From positions 1 through 10,348 of the forward strand of contig CAYPNF010000112.1 of the NCBI GenBank assembly GCA_964411985.1: 10,348 nucleotides of DNA, in the 5' to 3' direction. The position numbers and the translations under genes were made by a program. How positions within the stretch are numbered: position 1 is the first letter of the stretch; each line of letters starts with the position of its first letter. The notes below the pieces were generated by a model, which was not told the origin of the DNA, ran no database searches, and saw only the letters and a list, made by a program, of their open reading frames with translations. This DNA comes from CAYPNF01 sp964411985. GTDB lineage: Bacteria > Verrucomicrobiota > Verrucomicrobiia > Limisphaerales > J093. This document shows positions 1 to 7,122 of this stretch, in pieces.

Positions 1-539
1 CTGGCCTGGGTCTGGCCACTGTCCATGGGATTGTGGCTCAACACAAAGGGTGGGTGGAGGTGGAGAGCGAGCTGGCCAAGGGATCTCTGTTTCGCGTCTT
101 CTTACCCACCACTCCGTCCATCTCGCCCCAGCCCATGGAAATACCGGACCAACCAACAGCCTTCGGGCACGAGACTATCTTGGTCGTGGAGGACGAGGCG
201 AGCGTGCGCAATGGGCTCTTGAGGAACTTGAAACACCTGGGATATCGGGTCTTTGCGGCCGCCAATGGCCGGGAGGCTATGAAAGTATGGCGGGAGCACA
301 GCCCTCAGGTCGACTTGTTGCTTTCCGACATGGTGATGCCAGAGGGCATGACGGGCCTGGACCTGGCGGAGAAGCTGAGACTCGAGAAACCTGGGTTGAG
401 TGTCATCATCTCCAGTGGCTACAACTCCGAACTTGTCGGACGCGGAGCGTTGCAGGCAGAGGGCGTCATTTATCTCGGGAAGCCATATGATATCGAGGCG
501 CTGTCGAAAACAATCCGAGATTGCCTGGACCAAAAGTAA
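1..539 (+). CDS. Hybrid sensor histidine kinase, C-terminal part (5' end outside window)
   Basis: The coding frame is open from base 3 to the TAA at 537-539 and has no start in the window, so this is the 3' end of a larger gene. The first residues are GLGLATV, the G2 ATP-lid motif of a HATPase_c domain, followed by the domain's closing strands (FRVFLP). After a Pro-rich linker comes a complete receiver domain: TILVVEDE acidic pocket, LLLSDMVMPEG with the phospho-accepting Asp, SSGY as the Ser/Thr switch and YLGKPY with the conserved Lys. In this family the kinase autophosphorylates on a His and passes phosphate to the attached receiver. The piece is closely related to the end of the kinase encoded convergently at 894-4121 (roughly 60% identical residues by eye), including the shared C-terminal motif LSKTIR-x-CLD. 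The sensor part and the kinase His lie upstream and cannot be judged. A GTG at 33 is internal, not the start. Confidence 0.93.
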   Translation, partial: GLGLATVHGIVAQHKGWVEVESELAKGSLFRVFLPTTPSISPQPMEIPDQPTAFGHETILVVEDEASVRNGLLRNLKHLGYRVFAAANGREAMKVWREHSPQVDLLLSDMVMPEGMTGLDLAEKLRLEKPGLSVIISSGYNSELVGRGALQAEGVIYLGKPYDIEALSKTIRDCLDQK

Positions 540-893
540 CGTCCTGGTGCCACGCTCGCGTGAAGGAACCTCACTCAGAGGGAGTGCGTCCTGGATGGCT
601 TCGAGACGGCCGCTTTCCCCTCGCCTCACCGGGCGCTGAGCCGGGGTCTGACTGTTTCTTCAAAGGTTCCGCCATCGGCATTCGCTAGCCAGGCAGAAGA
701 CCGGCAGGCTTGCGGGCCACCCGGAACGAACCTGAGAAGAATGCCCGACACATGCGGCATGGTTCCAAAACGCAGAGGAGCAATCTCCTGATAAGGAATG
801 AGGAGGAGCCGCGTCGACGCCTCCCAGTACAACGACGGGTAATCTACGGAAAATCGGTGCCGACGGTCGTGAGTCCACCTGCAAGGAATGCCC
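540..893. other. Convergent intergenic region
   Basis: This 354-bp gap separates two kinase genes that end toward each other. No open frame here has a credible protein. Small hairpins are present. CACTC (572-576) pairs with GAGTG (582-586) around a 5-nt loop, 33 bases after the plus-strand stop. GGAG (805-808) and GC (811-812) pair with GCCTCC (819-824) around a GTCGAC loop, about 70 bases past the minus-strand stop. Neither has a T-tract, so they are at best weak terminator candidates. No promoter is expected between convergent genes and none is evident. Confidence 0.6.
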
Positions 894-3800
894 CTACTTC
901 CTATCCAGGCACTCGCGAATTGTCTTGGACAGGCTCCCCATCTCGTAGGGTTTTCCAAGGTACACCACGCGCCGTGCGATACCCCGTTCGTGGTCCCCCA
1001 GATCCGTGTGATAGCCACTGGAGATGATGACCTTTAAGTCGGGCTTTTCCTTCTGGAACATCTCCGCCAAGTCCAGCCCGCTCAAGCCTTCGGGCATGAT
1101 CATGTCCGAAAAGAGCAGATCGATTTGCCCAGACTGTTCCCGCCACAGCTTCATCGCAGCACTGCCATTGCTGGCCATCAGTACTCGGTACCCCAACGCT
1201 TGCAGCCCTCTCGTCACCACCATTCGCAGGCCGTCTTGATCCTCCACCAATAGGATCGTCTCGTTGCCCCGGAGGGCGGTCGCCGTATCGGTCTGGCTTG
1301 GTTGGGACGTTCTTCCGGTGGCAACAGGCAGAAAGACTCTGAAGGTAGTGCCTTTACCCACTGCACTCTCGACTTCGATCCACCCTTTGTGTTGGGTGAC
1401 GATGCCGTAGACCGTGGCCAGGCCTAGGCCTGTACCCTTTCCCACCTCTTTGGTGGTAAAGAAGGGATCAAAGATGCGGGATTGCGTCCCGGCATCCATG
1501 CCGCATCCAGTGTCAGTCACCGACAGGATCACGTATTGCCCCGGTGATGAATCGGCTTTGCCGGTCATGCGTTCCGCGTGAACCCACGCAGGCTCAAGGC
1601 CGATGGTGAGATTCCCGCCCTTGGGCATGGCATCGCGGGCGTTGACCGAGAGATTCATCAGCACTTGTTCCATCATGCCCGGATCGGCTTCGACCTCGGG
1701 GAGACCCTCATGGCGGGCAAAACGTAGTTCGATATGCTCGCCGATCAAGCGCCCCAGCATCCTCAGTACATTTTCCACCAAGTGGTTCAGGTCCAGGGTC
1801 CTGACTTCCAAGACGGACTTGCGGCTGAACAGGAGCAGTTGCCGGGCGAGGCTGGCACCCCGCTTGGCTTGTGCAATCAAATCTTTCAACGCTTCCTGCG
1901 TCTCACCGTCAAGATTGGGTCTTCTTTGGAGAAGACCCAAGTGCATCATCATTGCCGCCAGAATGTTGTTGAAGTCATGCGCTACACCCCCGGCTAACTG
2001 GCCGATGGACTCCATTTTGAGGGATTGGTGCAGCCGTGTTTGGAGTTTGGCGTTTTCCTCCTCTGCCCGCCTGCGCTCGGTGATGTCCTGGACAACTCCG
2101 ACGGAGCGGAGTGGTTTGCCCTCGGGGGTGTAGTGGGTCTCACACTGTTCCTGCACCCATTTGATTCGTCCGTCAGGCATGAGAAGCCGGTGAGTGATTC
2201 CATAGGGTTGGCCATTTTCCAGTGAACGAAGGTAGGCTGTCCTGACGGCGTCCCGGTCCTCCGGGTGGATGCGCTCCATGAAGGCTTCGAAGGAGGGGGA
2301 TGCGCTCTCCCTGGGGATCTCGAAAATGCGGAACGTCTCATCCGACCAGACAAGCATGTTGGTCAGAGGATCGCATTCCCAGCTTCCAAGATGAGCAATC
2401 AGTTGGGCTTCATCGAGACGCGCCTTGCTCTTCAGCAATGCTGTCTCCGCCCGTCTACGCTCCGAAATGTCACGCACCACCGCTTGAAGGACCGGTTTAC
2501 CAGCAAGTTCCATCTTACTGAGCAGAACTTCGCAAGGAAAGACCTCGCCGGTGTCGGCTCGCTGGTGGAACCACTCAAAGCGATGGCGGCCTGTTTCCAT
2601 CGCCATGGTGATTTGCTGGTTGGCCAGCGTCAGGGAATCGGTACCACACGGCTGCTTCGGCGGGGATAGGTCGACAGGGTGCTTTGCACAGAACTCCTCA
2701 AGGCTGGCACAACCGAAGATAGCCAAACTCGCCGGGTTACAGTCCGAGAAGCCCTTCTCGTCCAGCAGCATCACCGCGTCAGGACTCGAATCATAGAGCG
2801 TGCGGAACTTGGTTTCCGAGAGCCGTAACGACGCATCGGCATCCTGCCTCTCCAATTCTGCCGCCGCTCGGATGGCGACCAGTTTTAGCGTGACCTCGGC
2901 CAGTGAGCGGTTTGCCAGCGGGCGGCGTGCGATAATGGCGATCAGGCCAATGGGCTCGCCGTTGTGGCCCCAGAGGGTCACTCCCATGTAACTCTCCGCC
3001 CCCAAATCTCGGAGCACCTGATCGCGCGGAAAAAGCTGGCAGACACTGGCGGGAAAGCAACAGACGGTCTTGCCCACCACCTCGCCGCAGGGAGTGCCTT
3101 TCAAGGCATACGTCAGGTTGTCCTCGAAATGGCCATCGCACCACACAGACACCGTTCGAGCGGTCAATCCGTCCCCTTCCAGGTGGTCAATGCGGACAAC
3201 GTCCACGGAAAGGCTCTGTGCTAGGAATCGAGCCAGTCTGTTGAAGAAGGACTCGTTTGCCATTCCGCTACTCGTTTGCGCCAGGAAGGCTTGAAATTCT
3301 TCAAACCGTTTGTGCTCAGTAATATCACGATGCACCGCTATCCAAACGGTTCCATAACTGTCGTCCTGAAAAGCAGTCACACTCGCACTGCACCAGAAGG
3401 CTGTCCCGTCTTTCTTGATATTGCGGACTTCACCTGCCCATTTTCCGTTTTGGTTCAGCTCCTCTACGATCTCGTTTGCCCTTTCCCCCGGAGTCTTATC
3501 AGAAGGCGCATTCACTATCGAGACATGCTGGCCGATCAGCTCACCACGTTCGTAGCCGAACATCTTCTCAAACTGATGGTTGGCGTGGATGATCGTCCCA
3601 TCGCTCTGCCGAATCAGGAACACGCTGTCAGCCATGTTAGCCATGATCTCGCCGTCAAGGCGAAGCGCCGCCTCGCTCCGCTTGCGTTCGGTGGCCTCCA
3701 GCTCCAGTCTGGCGTTCTTCTCGCGCAGCGAACGGCTCAAATGCAGGATTCGGACGAACGCCGCTACCCGCGCAACCAGCTCACGATTGGCGATGGGACG

Positions 3801-4121
3801 AGCAATGTAGCTATCAGCACCCAAGTCCAAGCCCTCCGATTGCTCCTCGCTCCCCGTGAAGGTGCCCGCGACGAGGATCACCAGCACGTCTGCCAACGCT
3901 GGATCACTCTTGATTCGTCGGCACAATTCCAAGCCGTCCATCTGTGGCATTTCCCGGTCCGATAGCACGATGTGAGGACGAAACGTGCGCAGGATCTCCA
4001 AAGCCCCCACGCCATCGAGGGCAGTGGCCGTGATGTATCCAGCTTGCTCCAGCACACGCGCGGTTCCCTGCACGAGGTCAGCGTCGTCGTCCACGACCAG
4101 TATTCTAACTTCAGATCTCAT
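894..4121 (-). CDS. Soluble multi-sensor hybrid histidine kinase (REC-PAS-GAF-PAS-PAS-HisKA-HATPase-REC)
   Basis: The protein has about 1075 residues counted from the ATG at 4119-4121, ends with TAG, and shows no membrane segment, so it is likely cytoplasmic. Domains in order: receiver (about 6-122, Asp55); PAS (157-272, ending HRDITEHKR); GAF (277-424); PAS (432-562, ending VRDISERRR); PAS with PAC (567-687, ending VQDITERRR); HisKA with H-box LAGGVAHDFNNIL (His715); HATPase with N-box NLSVNARDAM (Asn827), G1 DTGCGM (Asp870), F-box FDPFF and G2 GKGTGLGLA; C-terminal receiver (953-1072: Asp961, phospho-Asp1006, Ser1034/1035, Lys1057). The expected role is to sense cytosolic signals and run a His-Asp phosphotransfer. 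The first receiver is unusual: Val84 replaces the switch Thr/Ser and Arg108 replaces the conserved Lys. The ATG was chosen because it lies just before the receiver; an in-frame TTG at 4145 would add 8 residues. Neither start has a clear ribosome binding site. The last ~180 residues are paralogous to the gene at 1-539. Confidence 0.93.
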   Translation of the reverse strand: MRSEVRILVVDDDADLVQGTARVLEQAGYITATALDGVGALEILRTFRPHIVLSDREMPQMDGLELCRRIKSDPALADVLVILVAGTFTGSEEQSEGLDLGADSYIARPIANRELVARVAAFVRILHLSRSLREKNARLELEATERKRSEAALRLDGEIMANMADSVFLIRQSDGTIIHANHQFEKMFGYERGELIGQHVSIVNAPSDKTPGERANEIVEELNQNGKWAGEVRNIKKDGTAFWCSASVTAFQDDSYGTVWIAVHRDITEHKRFEEFQAFLAQTSSGMANESFFNRLARFLAQSLSVDVVRIDHLEGDGLTARTVSVWCDGHFEDNLTYALKGTPCGEVVGKTVCCFPASVCQLFPRDQVLRDLGAESYMGVTLWGHNGEPIGLIAIIARRPLANRSLAEVTLKLVAIRAAAELERQDADASLRLSETKFRTLYDSSPDAVMLLDEKGFSDCNPASLAIFGCASLEEFCAKHPVDLSPPKQPCGTDSLTLANQQITMAMETGRHRFEWFHQRADTGEVFPCEVLLSKMELAGKPVLQAVVRDISERRRAETALLKSKARLDEAQLIAHLGSWECDPLTNMLVWSDETFRIFEIPRESASPSFEAFMERIHPEDRDAVRTAYLRSLENGQPYGITHRLLMPDGRIKWVQEQCETHYTPEGKPLRSVGVVQDITERRRAEEENAKLQTRLHQSLKMESIGQLAGGVAHDFNNILAAMMMHLGLLQRRPNLDGETQEALKDLIAQAKRGASLARQLLLFSRKSVLEVRTLDLNHLVENVLRMLGRLIGEHIELRFARHEGLPEVEADPGMMEQVLMNLSVNARDAMPKGGNLTIGLEPAWVHAERMTGKADSSPGQYVILSVTDTGCGMDAGTQSRIFDPFFTTKEVGKGTGLGLATVYGIVTQHKGWIEVESAVGKGTTFRVFLPVATGRTSQPSQTDTATALRGNETILLVEDQDGLRMVVTRGLQALGYRVLMASNGSAAMKLWREQSGQIDLLFSDMIMPEGLSGLDLAEMFQKEKPDLKVIISSGYHTDLGDHERGIARRVVYLGKPYEMGSLSKTIRECLDRK

Positions 4122-4420
4122 CCAGGTCCGATTGGGTTCTGCCAAGTCAGGCGTAATTCTTGTTCCCGTCGGCGGGTGCTCTTCCCTGGGGCTGTCCGCT
4201 CTAATCCCTGGGGACCGGTTGAAGGATTATCCATCTGGCTTGTCGTTCGTTCCATTGTTACCCTCCCCCCCCTGCACGGTCAAGTCCTCCGACCATCGTC
4301 TGGTCGAGTCAGGCGCGGTGATCTTGGAGGGATCGTAGAGACTTTCTGCACTTGGAAATCGCCATCCGGCGTTGCCTGGAGGGGGGTGGAGGGAACAATA
4401 CAGACTGGCATACCATCGGC
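4122..4420. other. Divergent intergenic region between two hybrid kinases
   Basis: About 300 bp upstream of the minus-strand kinase and before the repeated promoter module of the plus-strand kinase. It holds a perfect inverted repeat (CGACCA at 4290-4295, loop TCGTC, TGGTCG at 4301-4306), a run of eight C (4265-4272), and a G-rich stretch (4378-4393) that is nearly complementary to the C-rich one. Two isolated GTCAGG half-sites (4146-4151 and 4308-4313) resemble half of the dyad in the module at 4421-4527. The minus-strand promoter must lie here. A GATAAT-like hexamer (minus strand, 4226-4231) is one candidate -10, but no convincing -35 goes with it. No coding region is supported. Confidence 0.5.
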
Positions 4421-4527
4421 CCGCCATGTCAGGTTTCTCTTACACCATTGTCAGGTTTCCCTGACACAACTTTGGGGAGTTCACCTACTTGCGAGCTCCT
4501 TTTCGGGTGACGATATACTTGTCATAC
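4421..4527 (+). promoter_or_regulatory. Repeated promoter/operator module, copy 1 (upstream of membrane hybrid kinase)
   Basis: Two dyads lie in tandem: TGTCAGGTTTCTCTTACA (4427-4444) and TGTCAGGTTTCCCTGACA (4449-4466). Their starts are 22 bp apart, which puts them on the same face of the helix. The second has perfect TGTCAG/CTGACA arms. Downstream are a TTTGGGG block, TTCACCT, and CGATATACTTGTC containing a TATACT -10-like hexamer (4514-4519). A possible -35, TTGCGA (4490-4495), sits 18 bp upstream, but it is not conserved in the copy at 10131-10237, so the promoter may need an activator bound at the dyads. The two copies match at about 82 of 107 positions without gaps by hand count. The regulator is unknown. 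That this is a promoter is inferred from position and conservation. Confidence 0.65.
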
Positions 4528-6789
4528 ATGCCCGAGATGAAACCGATGACCCGAACGGCAACCTGGGAGCCGGATAATCCAAAGCGCCTGACATCTTACC
4601 TCCTCTGTCCCAAGAGTCTCTTTTGTTGTCTGCTGACGCTTCTATTTCTCCTGGAGGCCCTCGTGATGGGGATTCTAGCGCTGATTCCGAAATTGAATCC
4701 TTGGGGCGAGGCGATCCTGGATGCGTCCCTCTTCACCTTGGTGGCAGCCCCTATTCTCTGGTACAGCGTCATTCGACCGCTCCAAGCGCTGTTGTTCGTT
4801 GAAAAGCAATGGGGCTCCCTGATTGGCCAAGCGCAAGACGCCATCATCACCGTCGCAGAGACCGGGCACATCGATTCGCTCAACCCGGCAGCCGAAAGAC
4901 TCTTTGGTCAGACGCAACGGGCAATGAGGGGAAAACCGATCGACGAACTGCTTCAGGCTACGCCTGCGTCACCGAAGTCACGGGCCGGATTCGAAGCGCT
5001 TCGAGACTGGGCAACCCAGAGCGAAGCCGCGGGTTTGGAGATGATCGTCCCTAGGGGTTCCGGGCAATCCACCCCCGTCGAGGTCAGCATCAGCGAGCTG
5101 CTCTGGGAACAAGGCCGGAAGTACACCATCATTGCGAGGGACATCACCGGGCGCAAGCAGCAGGAGGCCGTGATTCAGCAAGCCAAGGAAGCAGCGGAGG
5201 CTGCCTCCCGGGCCAAAAGCCTCTTCTTGGCGAACATGAGCCACGAAATCCGCACCCCGCTCAACGCTGTGATCGGCATGAGCACCCTGCTCATCGACAG
5301 TGGGCTCAAAGAGGAACAGCGCGAATTCGCAGACACCGTGCGCACCAGCGGCGAAAGCTTGCTCAGCATCATCAATGATATCCTCGATTTCTCGAAGATT
5401 GAGGCCGGCAGGGTCGATTTGGAGCAACAGCCCTTTGATCTGCGTGAAGCGATCGAGTCCTGTCTCGACCTCGTGGTGTTGCAGGCCGAGAAAAAGGGGC
5501 TCACGCTTATGTGCTCGATCCAGGGTTCGGCCCCGGGGATGGTGATCGGGGATGTGACCCGGTTCCGTCAGATCCTGCTCAACCTCCTCACCAATGCTAT
5601 CAAGTTCACCCAAGCCGGTGAAGTGGACGTCTCTGTGACTACGGAACCAGTGGGAGCCAATACATTCCGCCTCCACTGTGCCGTCAGGGACACAGGTTTG
5701 GGGATCCCTGCGGACCGCCTTCACCGGCTTTTCCACGCCTTTTCGCAGGTGGACGCTTCGACCACCCGCCATTACGGGGGTACGGGTCTTGGTCTGGCCA
5801 TCAGCAAGCGGCTGAGCGAATTGATGGGCGGAGAAATGTGGGTGGAGAGTCCTCCGGGCCAGGGCGCCACCTTCCATTTCACCACCACCCTGTTGGGCGG
5901 GCCGGGACAACCCAAGACCTACCTGCTCGGGGAAGAATCCGTGCTGAAGGGACGCCGACTCTTGGTCGTGGCGCCCAAAGCCAGCCTGGCCGGTTCCCTG
6001 AGTCGGCAAGTCCAAGCCTGGGGCCTGAAGGCCACCTGCGTATCCCGTTGGGACGAGGGGGTTTCTTTCCAGAAATCCGGCGAACAGTTCGACGCCGTAG
6101 TGGTAGATGTTTCGGCCGCAGAGTCGGTAGATCTGCCAAGCGCCAACGAGTTCCGCCGGGCTTACGGACGGGACACACTTCCCCTCATCATGCTAAGGTC
6201 CGCTACACGTCGCGAATCCTTGGACTCCCGCCCCGGGTTTAGCGGGTGCGTGACGCATCCGGTGAAACCCTCGCAGCTTTACGACGTCCTGATCCAGGTT
6301 CTAACCGGCCAACTGCCTGCCGATCGAGCCGACTCGGCCCGCAGCGGCGAACCCCCCTCATCACCACCTCCTCACCCGCTCTCGATCCTTTTGGCCGAGG
6401 ATAACGTCGTGAACCAAAAGGTGGCCCAACGCTATCTCATGAAGCTGGGGTATCGGGCGGACGTTGTTTCAAACGGTCTGGAAGTGCTCGAGGCCCTGGA
6501 ACGACAGCCCTACGAGCTCATCCTGATGGATGTACAGATGCCGGACATGGACGGTTTGGAGGCCACGAGGCAGATTCGGCAGCATTACCCTGGCGGGATA
6601 GGGCCGACAATCATCGCCATGACGGCCAATGCCATGCGGAGCGATCGGGACGATTGCTTGCAGGCGGGAATGGACGATTACCTCAGCAAACCCGTGCGTT
6701 TAACGGAGCTCCAGACTTTGCTGCAGAGGTATGGCCTGCTGATTGCGGAAAAGCGGTCGCGGAACGGGGAAATGGCGACGGCAACCTGA
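4528..6789 (+). CDS. Membrane-anchored BarA-like hybrid histidine kinase (2 TM-PAS-HisKA-HATPase-pseudoREC-REC)
   Basis: The protein has 753 residues from the ATG at 4528. Two hydrophobic segments (about 31-53 and 64-82) with only a short loop between them anchor it in the inner membrane, so it has almost no periplasmic sensor and probably senses through the PAS domain (94-209, ending ARDITGRK). HisKA follows with FLANMSHEIRTPLNAVIG (His239). HATPase has N-box NLLTNAIKF (Asn356), G1 DTGLGI (Asp388), F-box FHAFSQVD and G2 GGTGLGLAI. Residues 475-592 fold like a receiver by pattern but read VVAPKA where the acidic pair should be, so this domain is probably inactive. The last domain (619-735) is a full receiver: AEDN (Asp625), LMDVQMPDMDG (Asp668), MTAN (Thr699), LSKPV (Lys721). 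No HPt domain follows, unlike BarA. The frame stays open up to a TTG at 4489, but the conserved TATACT element lies inside that extension, so one of the ATGs at 4528, 4537 or 4546 is preferred; none has a strong ribosome binding site. Confidence 0.93.
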   Translation: MPEMKPMTRTATWEPDNPKRLTSYLLCPKSLFCCLLTLLFLLEALVMGILALIPKLNPWGEAILDASLFTLVAAPILWYSVIRPLQALLFVEKQWGSLIGQAQDAIITVAETGHIDSLNPAAERLFGQTQRAMRGKPIDELLQATPASPKSRAGFEALRDWATQSEAAGLEMIVPRGSGQSTPVEVSISELLWEQGRKYTIIARDITGRKQQEAVIQQAKEAAEAASRAKSLFLANMSHEIRTPLNAVIGMSTLLIDSGLKEEQREFADTVRTSGESLLSIINDILDFSKIEAGRVDLEQQPFDLREAIESCLDLVVLQAEKKGLTLMCSIQGSAPGMVIGDVTRFRQILLNLLTNAIKFTQAGEVDVSVTTEPVGANTFRLHCAVRDTGLGIPADRLHRLFHAFSQVDASTTRHYGGTGLGLAISKRLSELMGGEMWVESPPGQGATFHFTTTLLGGPGQPKTYLLGEESVLKGRRLLVVAPKASLAGSLSRQVQAWGLKATCVSRWDEGVSFQKSGEQFDAVVVDVSAAESVDLPSANEFRRAYGRDTLPLIMLRSATRRESLDSRPGFSGCVTHPVKPSQLYDVLIQVLTGQLPADRADSARSGEPPSSPPPHPLSILLAEDNVVNQKVAQRYLMKLGYRADVVSNGLEVLEALERQPYELILMDVQMPDMDGLEATRQIRQHYPGGIGPTIIAMTANAMRSDRDDCLQAGMDDYLSKPVRLTELQTLLQRYGLLIAEKRSRNGEMATAT

Positions 6790-6794
6790 CAATC

Positions 6795-6816
6795 CGTGGC
6801 GGGACCACGCTTTCCT
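6795..6816 (+). terminator. Possible intrinsic terminator after the membrane hybrid kinase
   Basis: CGTGG (6795-6799) pairs with CCACG (6805-6809) around a CGGGA loop, beginning 5 bases after the kinase stop and followed by CTTTCCT. The stem is short (5 bp) and the T-tract is poor, so this is a candidate only. Confidence 0.35.
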
Positions 6817-6916
6817 GGTGAGCTAGGTGACTTCTGTTAGCAGTCGTGCGCCGCATTTTGAAATGGCGATCTCCCGGTTGGCTAAGCAGCCTGTGACTGG
6901 AGCTGAAGGGTGGTAA

Positions 6917-7003
6917 ATGCAGGGTTTCCTGACAAGCTTGCCAGGTTTTCCTGACTCCCGGCGAGGGTTTTCTCCACCTACAGCTTATTCGCTTTGTGCC
7001 GAT
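6917..7003 (+). promoter_or_regulatory. Repeated promoter/operator module, copy 2 (upstream of carbonic anhydrase and MCP)
   Basis: Two 18-bp sites, ATGCAGGGTTTCCTGACA (6917-6934) and TGCCAGGTTTTCCTGACT (6939-6956), repeat the CAGG-N-CCTGAC core of the modules at 4421 and 10131 and keep exactly the same 22-bp spacing. Downstream the copy keeps a GGG run, a CCTAC block (6977-6981) and CGAT (7000-7003), 49 bp from the proximal CTGAC against 50 bp in the other copies. The TATACT hexamer is not preserved, so the start of transcription cannot be placed. It is the most diverged of the three copies. Its position implies control of the downstream anhydrase-chemoreceptor pair. Confidence 0.5.
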
Positions 7004-7047
7004 GGTCCAATGCAGAAGCAACCGCCTGTTACGTCGGCGCCTTCAGC

Positions 7048-7116
7048 ATGACCGATGTCCAAACTGCGGCCCAGGCGGCCGGGGCACTCAGCCCTGACCA
7101 CGGGCCTTGCCTCTGA
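7048..7116 (+). CDS. Possible 22-residue leader ORF before carbonic anhydrase
   Basis: An ATG at 7048 opens a 22-codon frame rich in Ala and Gly, ending with TGA 6 bases before the anhydrase ATG. It resembles no peptide I recognise and has no clear ribosome binding site. Its closeness to the next start would permit translational coupling, but it may equally be chance. Confidence 0.12.
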   Translation: MTDVQTAAQAAGALSPDHGPCL

Positions 7117-7122
7117 AACCAT

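Larger units (their letters stand above)
6790..7122. other. Intergenic region and probable 5' leader of the carbonic anhydrase gene
   Basis: The 333 bp between the membrane kinase and the anhydrase contain a terminator-like hairpin at the left end, the diverged regulatory module at 6917-7003, and then roughly 120 bp that would be an untranslated leader if transcription starts just after the module. A 22-codon open frame (7048-7116) lies in that leader. No clear ribosome binding site precedes the anhydrase ATG. Confidence 0.5.

Noticed and set aside
626..1018. 130-codon minus-strand open frame
   Set aside because: It overlaps the end of the paralogous kinase in another frame and its sequence shows no recognisable domain; it is a shadow in GC-rich DNA.
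4471..4495. Possible sigma-54 promoter (GG-N10-GC) in the repeated modules
   Set aside because: Copy 3 has GG-N10-GC (10185-10198), but copy 1 has AC in place of GC and copy 2 has CCTAC, so the essential -12 GC is not conserved.
4978..6015. 345-codon minus-strand open frame opposite the membrane kinase
   Set aside because: It lies fully antisense to a strongly supported HisKA/HATPase region and its composition mirrors that coding strand.
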